A DNA stretch of 64,000 nt from CBDDCX01 sp965226925 (GTDB taxonomy: Bacteria > Gemmatimonadota > Gemmatimonadetes > Longimicrobiales > Gaopeijiaceae), in the NCBI GenBank assembly GCA_965226925.1, contig CBDDEN010000011.1:1315430-1379429 (forward strand). Reading direction: 5' to 3'. Position 1 is the first letter of the stretch; each line of letters opens with the position of its first letter. Under the pieces are notes generated by a model. That model was given only the letters and a program-made list of their open reading frames with translations. It ran no database searches and was not told the origin of the DNA. The position numbers and the translations under genes are program-made. This document shows positions 45,304-57,162 of the stretch, one piece after another.

Positions 45304-48117
45304 ATGAGCGTCCGAACCATGAGCACAGCAAAGAAGATCTCGATCACCGCGTGCGCCGTCGTCGCCTTGACGCTCGTGGCCCTCGTGTGCCTGCCGTTTC
45401 TCTTCAAGGACCGCATCGTGGCGCGCGTCCACGCGGAGGTCGACGGGGCCGTCGACGCCCAGGTCGACTGGGCCGGCGTGGGCCTGACGTTCTTCAGGGA
45501 CTTCCCGAACCTGGCGCTCAGGTTGGACGGCCTCACCGTCGTGGGACTGGATCCCTTCGCCGGAGACACGCTCTTGTCCATGGAGCGATTCCGGTTCGTG
45601 CTCGATGCCGGGAGCCTGATCCCGGGCTAGAAGGGTACCGGACCGTTCCTGGTCCGCTCCGTGCAGCTCGGGGGCCCGGCCGTCCGCCTGAAGGTCCTGC
45701 CCGACGGCACCAGCAACTGGGACATCGCTCGCGCGCGCGACGACTCGCCCGGTCCGGTCGAGCACCCGTCGCGAGGCATGGGCGTCGAGCTCCGCGATCT
45801 CGGGATCACGAACGGAGGCCTTCGGCTCGAGAACGCCCAGACGGGCCTCTACGCGTCTTTGGAGGGGCTCCGTTTGGAGCTCGCCGGAGACTTCTCGAGG
45901 GAACGGTTCGTGGTGCGGACCCGGACCCGAGCCGACAGGACCACCGTGCGCTTCGCGGGAATGCCCTACCTCGAGGGTGCCGCCCTCGACTTCGTTGCCG
46001 ACCTCGAAGCGGACTTGGCCAACCGGAGCGTCACGTTCGCGGACAACGAGCTCCGCCTCAACGAGCTGCTGCTTCGGCTCTCGGGGAGCGCGGCACGCTC
46101 CGGCGACGAGCTGGCCCTCGACGTGACGTTCGCCGCGCCCAGCACGGAGTTCTCGCAAGCGCTGTCGCTCCTCCCAGTGGTGTACGCACACGACTTCGAG
46201 ACGCTACAGACGTCCGGCTCCTTCTCGCTCGACGGCCGGGTGCCGGGCGACTGGGGGGAGAACGCGTTTCCGGCGTTCGCGCTGAACGCCCGGGTCGCCG
46301 ACGGGATGTTCCGCTATCCGGATCTGCCAATGGCCGCGCGCGACCTCTCCTTCCACCTCAGCCTTCAGAACCCGGGGGGAGACGTGGACAGCACGGTGGT
46401 GCGCGTGGAAGGGCTCCGTGTCCGGATCGGGGACGATTCCGTGGAAGGTGCGCTGACCCTGCGGACGCCGGTTTCGGATCCCGACGTCGACGTGCGCGTG
46501 CAGGGGATCGTGGACCTGGCCGACATCGCCCGCACGGTCAAGCTCGAGGGTGTGGAGGAGCTAACCGGTGTGGTGAGCGCGAACGCCGCGATCCGGGCAC
46601 GCCTGTCCGACCTCGACGCCCGCCGATACGAGCGGGTCGCGGCGCGTGGCAACGTGACCGCCAAGAACGTAAACGCACGCGCATCCACCCTGCCTCACCC
46701 CGTGAACGTGGAAGAGCTGATCGTCGAGCTCTCCCCGCGGCGAGTGGAGGTGCGATCCCTGCGGATGCGGCTCGGCAGCAGCGATGTCCACATGACCGGC
46801 TCGGTCGACAACGTGCTCGCCTACTTGCTCCGGGGCGAAGACCTGGAGGGGAGAGCCTCGTTCACCAGCCAGCGAGTCGACCTGGACGAGTGGAGGTCCG
46901 ACCGTGACTTGGAGCTGATCCCCATCCCGGCCCGTCTCGACCTGGCGCTGGAGGGCCGGGTGACCCGGCTCAAGTTCGCGGACCTGGAGATGGCCGACGC
47001 ACGCGGGGGCCTGCGCCTGAAGGACCAACGCGTGACGCTGGAGGATTTCACGCTGCGGACGCTCGGCGGCCGGGTCGGCCTCAACGGGTTCTACGAGACC
47101 ACGGACCCCGCGAGGCCCACGTTCAGCATGAAACTCGCTCTGGACAGCCTGGACATCCCCGGCGCGGCGGCCGCCGTCCAGACTGTCAGAATGCTCGCGC
47201 CCGTCTCACGGTTCGCGCGGGGCGCCTTCACCGCCGAGGTCGACCTGGCCGGCGCGCTCGGGGCGGGTATGACGCCGCTCCTCGACGTGTTGACCGGAAG
47301 CGGATCGCTGCAGACGACCACGCTCGCTCTGGAGGGCTTTCCAGCGCTGGCGAGGCTCTCCGAGACGCTCAGCCTGCCGAGACTGGCCAACCCCACGTTC
47401 AGGGCCATCCGCTCCTACATCGAGATCCGGGACGGGAGACTCCACGTGCGGCCTTTCCAGGTCGAGGCGGGCGATCTCAGGATGGCTGTGGCCGGCTCGA
47501 ACGGCGTGGACCAGACCCTGGACTACCAGTTGACCCTGTCGATACCGAGGGCCGCGCTGGGAGCGGAGGCCGACCGGGCCGTCCAGTCGCTGATCTCCAA
47601 GGCGGGCCGCACCGGTCTCGATCTGCGGGCGGCGGACTCCGTGCACGTGCGCGTCGGCCTTGCCGGAACCGTCACAAATCCGTCGGTGCAGACCGACTTC
47701 CAGGGCCTGGTGAGGGCGGCGGGGGATCGGGCTAGAGAGATCGTCAGCGACGCGGTGGTACAACGGGTCGAGGAGGTGGAAGCACGAGTGGACTCCACCC
47801 TCGACGACGCTCGACGAGGCGCCCGGGCCAGGGCGGACAGCCTGGTCCAGGCGGCGGAGACGCAAGCGGCCGCGATCCGGGCCGAAGCGGCCAGGCTGGC
47901 CGCGGACCTCCGACAGGAAGCGGTCCGCCGCGCCGACCAACTCGTCGAGCAGGCCAGGAATCCCGTGGCACGGACGGGGGCGAGGGTCGCGGCCGATCGG
48001 ATCCGCAAGGAGGCGGACGACCGGGCCAATGCCCTGGTGGCGGAGGCCGACCGCCGCGCGGAGGCCTTGGTGGCCGAGGCCCGCAGGCGGGCGGACGAGC
48101 TGCTGGGGGGAGGGTAA
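45304..48117 (+). pseudogene. AsmA-like inner-membrane-anchored protein with one in-frame amber stop
   Basis: A single frame of about 937 codons interrupted only by TAG at 45628-45630. It starts with one TM helix (KISITACAVVALTLVALVCLPFLF) and the AsmA-type DFPNLALRLDGLTVVG. After the stop it continues KGTGPFLVRSVQLGGPAVRL, ADDRSVEGALTLRTPV-like beta repeats, GRVGLNGFYETTDPARPTFSMKLALDSLDI, and the DUF3971/AsmA C-terminal block YQLTLSIPRAALG. The last about 130 residues are a long Ala/Arg/Glu coiled coil. AsmA-like proteins bridge the envelope and are linked to lipid transport. TAG may be a mutation, an error, or read through. Confidence 0.8.
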
Positions 48118-48136
48118 GGAGATGTTGGAGGTCCCG

Positions 48137-49636
48137 ATGGTCCGGAACGCAAATCGGAACGGGCGGCACTCCGCAGCGACGGCTCTTCTCCTCACCGCAG
48201 TACTATCGGCCCTGGGCTGTCGGGCACCCGACGAGGCATCCCCCCTCCGCTTCGCGGTTTCCTTTCCCGCCGAACACAGCGCGACACCGCTCGATGGCCG
48301 CATTCTCCTCATGGTCTCCAATGACCAGGAGCCCGAGCCGCGCTTCCAGGTGAACGTCTTCATGGCGGGAGAGGGACAGGTCTGGCAGTCGGCTCCGGGC
48401 AACTTGTTCAGCACGCCGGAGCGGGTCCGGATCGACCCCTCGAGCGACGACGTGATCCGGATCATCCTGGACCAGGAGATCCCACCGCTACCCCCGTACG
48501 AGGACACCGGGTACATCCGCTACGTCCAGATCGAGAGCAATCTGCTTTCGGAGTTCTGGGGGCGGCCCATGCATCTCGGCGCCATCGTACTCCTGCCGGA
48601 GGGCTATGAGGATCACCCCGAAGCCCATTATCCCCTTATGATCAACCACGGGCACTTCGAGCGCGAGTTCCGAGGGTTCAACGAGACGCCGCCCGCGCCG
48701 GGTCTGGAAGGTCCGGAGCTCGCTCGCGCCGAGCGTGACTACGCGTTCTACCAGGAGTGGACGAGTCCCGGGTACCCGCGCATGTTGTACGCCAAGGTCC
48801 AGCACGCGAATCCCTACTACGACGACTCCTACGCGGTGAACTCCGCGAACGTGGGTCCCTACGGCGACGCGATCAACTACGAGCTCATCCCGGAGATCGA
48901 GCGGCGCTTCCGCGGCATCGGCCAAGGGTGGGCCCGCGGCCTGCACGGCGGCTCGACCGGTGGGTGGGAAACGCTCGGATCGCAAATCTTCTATCCGGAC
49001 GAGTACAACGGCGCCTGGGCGGCCTGCCCGGACGTGGTCAACTTCCACTTCTACCGCATCGTGCCGCTGTACGAGGCTGAGAACGCGTACTACGAGCAGA
49101 CCGAGTGGCGACGGATCTACCGGCCGGGATACCGGAACACCCTCGGTGAGCTCCGCAACACGTTCGAGGAGAGGAACCTGATCGAGCTGGTCATCGGGAC
49201 GAACAGCCGTTCAGGAGGCCAGCACGACATCTGGCCCGCCGTGTTCGGTCCGGTGGGCGACGATGGATATCCGGCCTACCCGTACGACAAGTGGACGGGG
49301 GAGATCGACCGAGAGGTCGTGGAGTACTGGCGTGAGAACTACGATCTGACACACATCCTGGAGCGGGACTGGGCCACGCTGGGGCCGAAACTCGAGGGAA
49401 AGCTGCACGTGTACATGGGCGACATGGACAACGGCTACCTCAACAACGCCGTCTACATTCTCGAGGAGTTCCTCGAAGGCACCACGAACCCGTACTACGG
49501 TGGTTCGGTGGAGTACGGCGACCGGCAGCCGCACTGCTACAGTGGCCACGACCGGCGTTACTGGTTCGACCAGCTCCAGGGGAGGATCCTGGACACGGCA
49601 CCGGCGGGCGCAGACCTGACAAGCTGGCGGTACTGA
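48137..49636 (+). CDS. Secreted esterase-like lipoprotein (alpha/beta hydrolase)
   Basis: A 499-residue exported protein. The signal ends ALGCRAPDEA, a lipobox. An N-terminal beta region (LDGRILLMVSNDQEPEPRFQVN) is followed by a hydrolase domain whose nucleophile motif is LHGGSTGGWETLG (G-x-S-x-G, about residue 270), after YPLMINHGHFER. The His could be in HCYSGHD near the C terminus. This arrangement is found in exported putative esterases. ATG 48137 with GGAGG five bases before is preferred over ATG 48122. It follows the AsmA-like gene by 20 bases, so co-transcription is likely. Confidence 0.8.
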   Translation: MVRNANRNGRHSAATALLLTAVLSALGCRAPDEASPLRFAVSFPAEHSATPLDGRILLMVSNDQEPEPRFQVNVFMAGEGQVWQSAPGNLFSTPERVRIDPSSDDVIRIILDQEIPPLPPYEDTGYIRYVQIESNLLSEFWGRPMHLGAIVLLPEGYEDHPEAHYPLMINHGHFEREFRGFNETPPAPGLEGPELARAERDYAFYQEWTSPGYPRMLYAKVQHANPYYDDSYAVNSANVGPYGDAINYELIPEIERRFRGIGQGWARGLHGGSTGGWETLGSQIFYPDEYNGAWAACPDVVNFHFYRIVPLYEAENAYYEQTEWRRIYRPGYRNTLGELRNTFEERNLIELVIGTNSRSGGQHDIWPAVFGPVGDDGYPAYPYDKWTGEIDREVVEYWRENYDLTHILERDWATLGPKLEGKLHVYMGDMDNGYLNNAVYILEEFLEGTTNPYYGGSVEYGDRQPHCYSGHDRRYWFDQLQGRILDTAPAGADLTSWRY

Positions 49637-49657
49637 GCCTGGGCGCCGACACTACCC

Positions 49658-49671
49658 GGCCGGAGCCGGCC
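49658..49671. terminator. Hairpin between convergent genes
   Basis: GGCCGG (49658-49663) and CCGGCC (49666-49671) form a tight stem with a two-base loop, between the converging esterase-like and OmpA-like genes. Small but well placed. Confidence 0.4.
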
Positions 49672-49676
49672 TAGCG

Positions 49677-51713
49677 CTAACGGATCACGATTTCCACGCG
49701 GCGATTTCGCGCCCGCCCGTCGGGCGTCGCATTGTCGGCGATAGGTGATCCTTCGCCACTGGCCAGGACGGTGATACTCGTGGGATCGAGTCCGGCCCCC
49801 ACCAAGACGGCTCGCACGGCCTCGGCCCGTCGGAGGGATACGGTGCGGTTCGTCTCTTCGGACCCCGTGGAGTCGGTGTGGCCGTCGATCAACAAGCCCG
49901 CCATTCGGGCGCCGCGCAGCGCCGCAGCGATACTCTCGCGCCTCCGATCACAATCTCGAGTCCTCGGTTGGTGCTCCTGAGTGTCGTGACGTCTTCGAGG
50001 GTCGACCTCCGCTCGCCCGCGGGCCGTGAGCGACGAAGAGCCCGTCGGGAACAACGCGCCTCCGATCACAATCTCGAGTCCTCGGTTGGTGCTCCTGAGT
50101 GTCGTGACGTCTTCGAGGGTACTCACGAGCAGATCGAGCTCGCTACGGATCCGGTCGCGATCCATCTCGGCGGCACGTCGCGCCCGCTCGGCCTGGTCCA
50201 CTGCGTTCGTCCGCGCAGCGAGTGAATCAGCTCGCGCTCGCTGGCTGGCCGCCTCGGTACGGGCCGCAGCTTCGGCCGCCTCGCGCTCCGTTCGCTCCTG
50301 AGCGAGGGAAGCCTCCAGCTCCTGCAGCCTACCCAGCAGTTCCGCCTCTGCCGGCGAGGGTGCCGCTTGGGCGGAATCATCGGCGGGCTGCTGTGCGAGC
50401 GTGCCCGCCGCCGCGGGTACGCCTACTTCATCTCTCACCTCGCCGACCGAAGGGATACGCAGGGCCGTTGGCTGCGCACTCTGGGAAATCCGCCGCCGAT
50501 AACGCAGTCCCAACTCGAACCCCCATCCACCCCGCGCTCCGGCCCAGGTCCGCGTAAGACGGGCTGTGAGATCGGTGCCGGCCGGACCCCGTCTCCCGCG
50601 CCAAGCACCACCGATACCGAACGATGGTCCCATGACGAAGTCGCCGTAGAGGCGCTCCATCAGATCGGCATCTTGCTCGGTCTCACCTTCCGTGCCCCCG
50701 CCGACCCCCACCAGGCCTAACGAGATCAGGGGCGCCACCGGACCGAGCGCGGGGAGGTCGGCCTCGAGACCTCCACCCAGCGCGACCCGCGATACACTGC
50801 CGATCACCGAGGAGCCGGAGAACGTCGTCCGGACGCTGGTCCATCCCAACCCCAGGCCCAGGTATGGTCGCCACCTCTCACCGCCAAACGCACCAAGGGT
50901 CATGTCGACGCCCGCCCCCACCCCGGTGCGGCTGTCGCGTATTGTCGACGTACCGGCGTGAGCGTCGATGTGCCGGAAGAAGGGCGCCCTTCGGCTCACC
51001 AGCTCCGGGACGGGCATCGTCGAGGTGGGCAGCACCGAGAGGGTCACCGGCTGCGATGCGGACTGAACGATACCCTCACGGACAATACGCGCTAGCTCTT
51101 GGACCTGTTGGGAGATCGCGGCAATCGCCGAATCCGCGGCGCCCCCGGGGGGCGGCCGGGCCTCGTCGACCGGAGCAGGCTGGGAGCGCATGACCGCCAG
51201 GAGCCTCTCCTCCAGTGAGCTCAGGTCCGTACGAGTGATCGTCGTCGTGTCGCGTGTCGCGCGAGCCACCTCGGACCGTATCAGGGCCTGCAGGCCCTCG
51301 GCGTCAAGCGCCGGAGGAGGCCGCTCCTGCGCCGTCGCAGTCGGAGACGGCACGATGGGGCCTGCGGAAGGCGCTGCGGGTATGGTCCGGTCGGCCGGTC
51401 CGTAACGCACATACAGCTCCCCTTCCCGGGGCAGGGGGATCGCGACGATTCGGTCCGATTGGTAGTCCGGGGTACCGCCGGCGCTCTCGGTGGCCGCGAC
51501 AGGGACGACCCCGCCCCCCGAGTCCGGCGAGGGTCGGACGAGTCGAACGTCGGCCGCGCCGGATACCGCGTCCGCGGGCGCGATCTCGTCCGTCCGCGCG
51601 CCGCCGCTCTCCCCCGGACTCCCGACCACATCCATCGAGGAATATAGTCGATCTCGGCGTCCGGCATGACCTGCTGTCCGAAGAGCCACGGAACTGCCGC
51701 GTGCCTCACTCAC
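49677..51713 (-). CDS. OmpA-family outer-membrane protein with internal duplication
   Basis: About 678 residues. A low-complexity N-terminal region leads to a predicted beta-barrel (FRHIDAHAGTSTIRDSRTGVGAGVDM ... WRPYLGLGLGWTSVR, residues 240-410), a coiled coil (LAQERTEREAAEAAARTEAASQ) and an OmpA/peptidoglycan-binding domain (LLIDGHTDSTGSEETN, SLRRAEAVRAVLV, GRARNRRVEIVIR). The OmpA domain is interrupted by a stretch (RAEVDPRRRHDTQEHQPRTR) that is a 65-bp segment re-read in another frame. No signal peptide is seen from GTG 51713; a hydrophobic-looking alternative N terminus (AAVPWLFGQQVMPDAEIDY) exists in a neighbouring frame, so the true start may be shifted. Confidence 0.75.
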   Translation of the reverse strand: MSEARGSSVALRTAGHAGRRDRLYSSMDVVGSPGESGGARTDEIAPADAVSGAADVRLVRPSPDSGGGVVPVAATESAGGTPDYQSDRIVAIPLPREGELYVRYGPADRTIPAAPSAGPIVPSPTATAQERPPPALDAEGLQALIRSEVARATRDTTTITRTDLSSLEERLLAVMRSQPAPVDEARPPPGGAADSAIAAISQQVQELARIVREGIVQSASQPVTLSVLPTSTMPVPELVSRRAPFFRHIDAHAGTSTIRDSRTGVGAGVDMTLGAFGGERWRPYLGLGLGWTSVRTTFSGSSVIGSVSRVALGGGLEADLPALGPVAPLISLGLVGVGGGTEGETEQDADLMERLYGDFVMGPSFGIGGAWRGRRGPAGTDLTARLTRTWAGARGGWGFELGLRYRRRISQSAQPTALRIPSVGEVRDEVGVPAAAGTLAQQPADDSAQAAPSPAEAELLGRLQELEASLAQERTEREAAEAAARTEAASQRARADSLAARTNAVDQAERARRAAEMDRDRIRSELDLLVSTLEDVTTLRSTNRGLEIVIGGALFPTGSSSLTARGRAEVDPRRRHDTQEHQPRTRDCDRRRESIAAALRGARMAGLLIDGHTDSTGSEETNRTVSLRRAEAVRAVLVGAGLDPTSITVLASGEGSPIADNATPDGRARNRRVEIVIR
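49938..50002. repeat. 65-bp exact repeat, copy 1 (inside the OmpA-like gene)
   Basis: Identical to 50056-50120, offset 118 bases, so the copies are read in different frames. The intervening 53 bases belong to the OmpA domain. Confidence 0.95.
50056..50120. repeat. 65-bp exact repeat, copy 2 (inside the OmpA-like gene)
   Basis: In this copy the coding frame gives EDVTTLRSTNRGLEIVIGGA, the expected beginning of the OmpA domain, so this copy is the original one and 49938-50002 the duplicate. Confidence 0.95.
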
Positions 51714-51842
51714 GCACCCGCCACAACTGGGTCACCAACCTGCCAACCTGGGGTAACAAGCCGACTGAAGCGCGTCACACCGTTCGGATCAGGCCGTTCG
51801 CGCGGACAGAGTGAACGTCTCTGCACATTTTGAGGAGAACCG

Positions 51843-53120
51843 ATGAGCAACGTCGGCAACATGGGAATCCTGGTGGGAGGAGGACCCGCGCCTGGCATCA
51901 ACAGCGTCATCGGCGCGGCCACGATCCGAGCCCGCCTGAGCGGCTTGGACGTACTAGGCATCCAGGACGGCTTCAAGTGGCTCATGCAGGGCGACGTCGA
52001 CCACATCGAGCACCTCACGATCGAGAACGTGAGCCGCATCCACTTCAGGGGCGGATCGTACGTGGGCATCTCGCGTGCCAACCCCACGAAGTCCGAGGAG
52101 CTGCTCGAGAAGACGGTCCTGTCGCTACTCCGCCTGGACGTCACGCATCTGATCACGATCGGCGGGGACGACACGGCCTACTCCGCCCTCCGACTAGAGC
52201 AGCACTCGGCGGGAAGACTGCGCGTGGTGCACGTGCCGAAGACGATCGACAACGACCTGGATCTGCCCTCTGCGGTCAACACCTTCGGATTCCAGACCGC
52301 GCGCCACCTCGGATGCGACATCGTGAAGAACCTCATGGTGGACGCGCGCACCACGTCGCGCTGGTACTTCGTCATCTCGATGGGGCGCAAAGCCGGACAC
52401 CTGGCCCTCGGCATCGGCAAGTCGGCCGGCGCCACGCTCACGCTCATTCCGGAGGAGTTCTACCGGAAGCCGATACCGCTCAAGACGCTGGTGGACACGC
52501 TGGTCGCCGCGATCATCAAGAGGCTCAGCCACGGCCGGCGCGACGGCGTGGCGGTGATCGCGGAAGGCGTCGTGCTCAGCATCGATCCCGCCGACCTCGC
52601 CGCATTAGGCGACGTGGAGAAGGACCAGCACGGCAACGTGCGGATCGCAGAGGTCGCCATCGGTGACATTCTGAAGCGAGAGGTGCAGCAGCGACTCGCG
52701 GACTTCGACCTGAGCACCACGATCGTGGCCAAGAACATCGGCTACGAGCTCCGGTGCGCCGACCCGATTCCGCTCGACATGGAGTACACGCGCGACCTGG
52801 GCTACTGTGCCGCAAAGTACCTGCTCGGAGGGGGCAACGCGGCCATGATCTCGATGCAGGGAGACGACTTCGTGCCGATTCCCTTCGCGGATATGCTGGA
52901 CCCGGAGACGGGACGGGCCCGCCTGCGTCTGGTCGACACGGCGTCGTCACGCTACAGCATCGCGAGACGCTACATGCTCCGCCTGCGCCGGGACGACTTC
53001 GAGGACGACCACGAGCTGGCGCGCTTCGCCGCCACCGCGGGCCTTACGATCGAGGAGTTTCGGGCCGAGTTCGAGGACCTCGTTCGCGACGAGCGCGCGC
53101 CTCTGGACTTCAGCCCCTAG
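51843..53120 (+). CDS. 6-phosphofructokinase, probable pyrophosphate-dependent type
   Basis: A 425-residue phosphofructokinase phosphorylating fructose-6-phosphate. VGGGPAPGINSVIGAA binds the phosphate donor, and LITIGGDDTAYSA, HVPKTIDNDLDLP and VISMGRKAGHLALGI are the family motifs. In ATP enzymes the first reads GGDGS and the second PGTIDND; here Asp follows GGD and Lys precedes TIDND, which is the pattern of PPi-dependent enzymes. The PPi reaction is reversible, so it may serve glycolysis and gluconeogenesis. GAGGAG lies before ATG 51843. Longer than the 320-residue bacterial PfkA, as expected for this clade. Confidence 0.88.
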   Translation: MSNVGNMGILVGGGPAPGINSVIGAATIRARLSGLDVLGIQDGFKWLMQGDVDHIEHLTIENVSRIHFRGGSYVGISRANPTKSEELLEKTVLSLLRLDVTHLITIGGDDTAYSALRLEQHSAGRLRVVHVPKTIDNDLDLPSAVNTFGFQTARHLGCDIVKNLMVDARTTSRWYFVISMGRKAGHLALGIGKSAGATLTLIPEEFYRKPIPLKTLVDTLVAAIIKRLSHGRRDGVAVIAEGVVLSIDPADLAALGDVEKDQHGNVRIAEVAIGDILKREVQQRLADFDLSTTIVAKNIGYELRCADPIPLDMEYTRDLGYCAAKYLLGGGNAAMISMQGDDFVPIPFADMLDPETGRARLRLVDTASSRYSIARRYMLRLRRDDFEDDHELARFAATAGLTIEEFRAEFEDLVRDERAPLDFSP

Positions 53121-53186
53121 GGCCGTAGGGCCACGTGCGCGCGGCGGCCTTCGGCCCTCATCCTTCGGCCCTCCCGCTTCGGCCCT
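53119..53186. repeat. Three 14-bp spaced repeats with hairpin between convergent genes
   Basis: CTTCGGCCCT occurs at 53149-53158, 53163-53172 and 53177-53186, one per 14 bases. AGGGCCG at 53119-53125 can pair with CGGCCCT at 53152-53158 or the later copies. It lies between the converging phosphofructokinase and kinase genes and may terminate both. Confidence 0.6.
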
Positions 53187-53196
53187 GCAAGCCGCC

Positions 53197-55851
<2,655 letters not shown>

Positions 55852-55900
55852 GCGCGGAAGATGTCGCCGAGGGGTATCCGACCACAAGGAGCACTCGGCC

Positions 55901-56803
55901 TCAACTCGCCCTGCCCCCGGCTCCGTCGAATCGAAGCGGCGTGTCCACCTCAGACAGTCGAAGGCGGAGTTGCCGGTCCGTCGCCGCGCGGGCCGCCGCC
56001 GGGAGACGCGGGACCCGCGTCACTTGCCGCACGCCTCGCGCGCGGCGGCGGATGGGTCGGACGGCGCAGGCGGTCTCGCCGCACCCCGCGTGTCGGGCCC
56101 ACCTCCGCCACGACGGGCCATGGTCGAGGCCGCCGCTGAACAGCCAGGCGGCCGCGTGCGCCATCTCGTGGACCAGCGTGTCGATGCGCTCCCGTCCATT
56201 CCCCTCCAGCATGAGATCCACGTTGAGCGCGATCTCGACGACCCGACGGATGCCGTTACGGGACCCGGGCACCATCTGACCGATCCGCGTCTTCATGCGG
56301 TTACTCAGGCGGACGGTGAGGTCGTCGGGAAGCCGCCCGTCGAAACGGTCGCGGTTCAGGTGCCGATAGAGGAGTCTCAGATACTCCCTTTGCTCCTTCG
56401 TCGCGCAGCAACGTCTCGGGCCTGACGGGCGGCGGCGGCCGGCAGAACGGCGGCGCGTTCGATGCTCCCCCCGGATGCGGCGCAACTCGGGCTCCAGTCC
56501 GTCCCAGTTCCGCACGGCCGCCGCCGCCTCTCGGTACCGCACCGTCCCCCCGTGGGCCTCCCGCGCGATCGTCGCGAAGTGGCTGAGCACTCCCAGCGGC
56601 GCGCTCCGATACGCCAGGTGGAGGTTGAGCACGGACCCGCCTTGCGTAAGCGACCAGATGGTGCTGCGATTGGCCTTGAACCGCACGCGTTGCAGGTGCC
56701 CTGCACCTCGGCGATGAAGGATCTCGAGAAGCTGAGACTCGGTTCTGGCGGCCATCGATCGTGCGGGTTGCTCCCTGGATTCCGGGGTCGGGTCAACGGT
56801 CAT
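55901..56803 (-). CDS. SprT-like zinc metallopeptidase-like protein
   Basis: A 300-residue basic protein. The motif LVHEMAHAAAWL (HExxH) followed by GPSWRRWARHAGC fits the SprT/Spartan-like family, in which the third ligand lies after H-G-x-x-W/F. The N-terminal half (LQRVRFKANRSTIWSLTQGG) is not a known domain to me. Spartan proteins degrade DNA-protein crosslinks in eukaryotes; the bacterial role is unclear. Start uncertain: ATG 56803 gives MTVDPTPESREQ, ATG 56755 gives MAARTESQLLE. It lies immediately upstream of the kinase gene on the same strand. The gap 56804-57000 has no gene I can support. Confidence 0.75.
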   Translation of the reverse strand: MTVDPTPESREQPARSMAARTESQLLEILHRRGAGHLQRVRFKANRSTIWSLTQGGSVLNLHLAYRSAPLGVLSHFATIAREAHGGTVRYREAAAAVRNWDGLEPELRRIRGEHRTRRRSAGRRRPSGPRRCCATKEQREYLRLLYRHLNRDRFDGRLPDDLTVRLSNRMKTRIGQMVPGSRNGIRRVVEIALNVDLMLEGNGRERIDTLVHEMAHAAAWLFSGGLDHGPSWRRWARHAGCGETACAVRPIRRRARGVRQVTRVPRLPAAARAATDRQLRLRLSEVDTPLRFDGAGGRAS

Positions 56804-57000
56804 CATACCCGGACGAAAGCGACTCCTCAAGGTCGGGTTCGAGACGATCCCCGCCCGGGGTCGGACCCTCGCAGACCCTCAACATCTCGTATGGGAAACA
56901 GATGGAGGTACGACATGTGGAGCACGTCGAGAAAAGAACTGGCGATTGTATATCTCTTGCACGGCTGTCCCTATCGCAGTATATTGATTGTATGGCATCG

Positions 57001-57162
57001 TTACTCGGTTTTCGGCTCTTTCGGCTCGCTTTCCTGAGCCACGCGTTTCAACTCCTTCACGACGCGTTTGCTGAACACCTTCTGCATGATCTCGTCTCCC
57101 GTGAGTTTGCTCACGTCCTTGGGGAGCCGGTCCTTCTCTCTGCGCTTGGTGGAATCAACCAT
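57001..57162 (-). CDS. Small basic protein divergent from the transposase
   Basis: A 53-residue lysine/glutamate-rich product: MVDSTKRREKDRLPKDVSKL then TGDEIMQKVFSKRVVKELKR. It reads like a real soluble protein, not like a shadow frame. Its ATG (57160-57162 on the minus strand) overlaps the transposase ATG (57161-57163) in a CATG palindrome. It may be a passenger of the insertion element. Function unknown. Confidence 0.55.
   Translation of the reverse strand: MVDSTKRREKDRLPKDVSKLTGDEIMQKVFSKRVVKELKRVAQESEPKEPKTE

Noticed and set aside
45261..46907. 548-codon plus-strand frame overlapping the AsmA-like gene
   Set aside because: Arg-rich alternative frame; the AsmA-like frame has the membrane anchor and family blocks.
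53149..53186. Possible CRISPR-like repeats
   Set aside because: Units are 10 bases with 4-base spacers, only three copies, and no cas genes in the window; better explained as terminator or slippage repeat.
56804..57000. Left inverted repeat of the IS1595 element
   Set aside because: I could not match this stretch to the right-end sequence at 58100-58140, so no element boundary is claimed.
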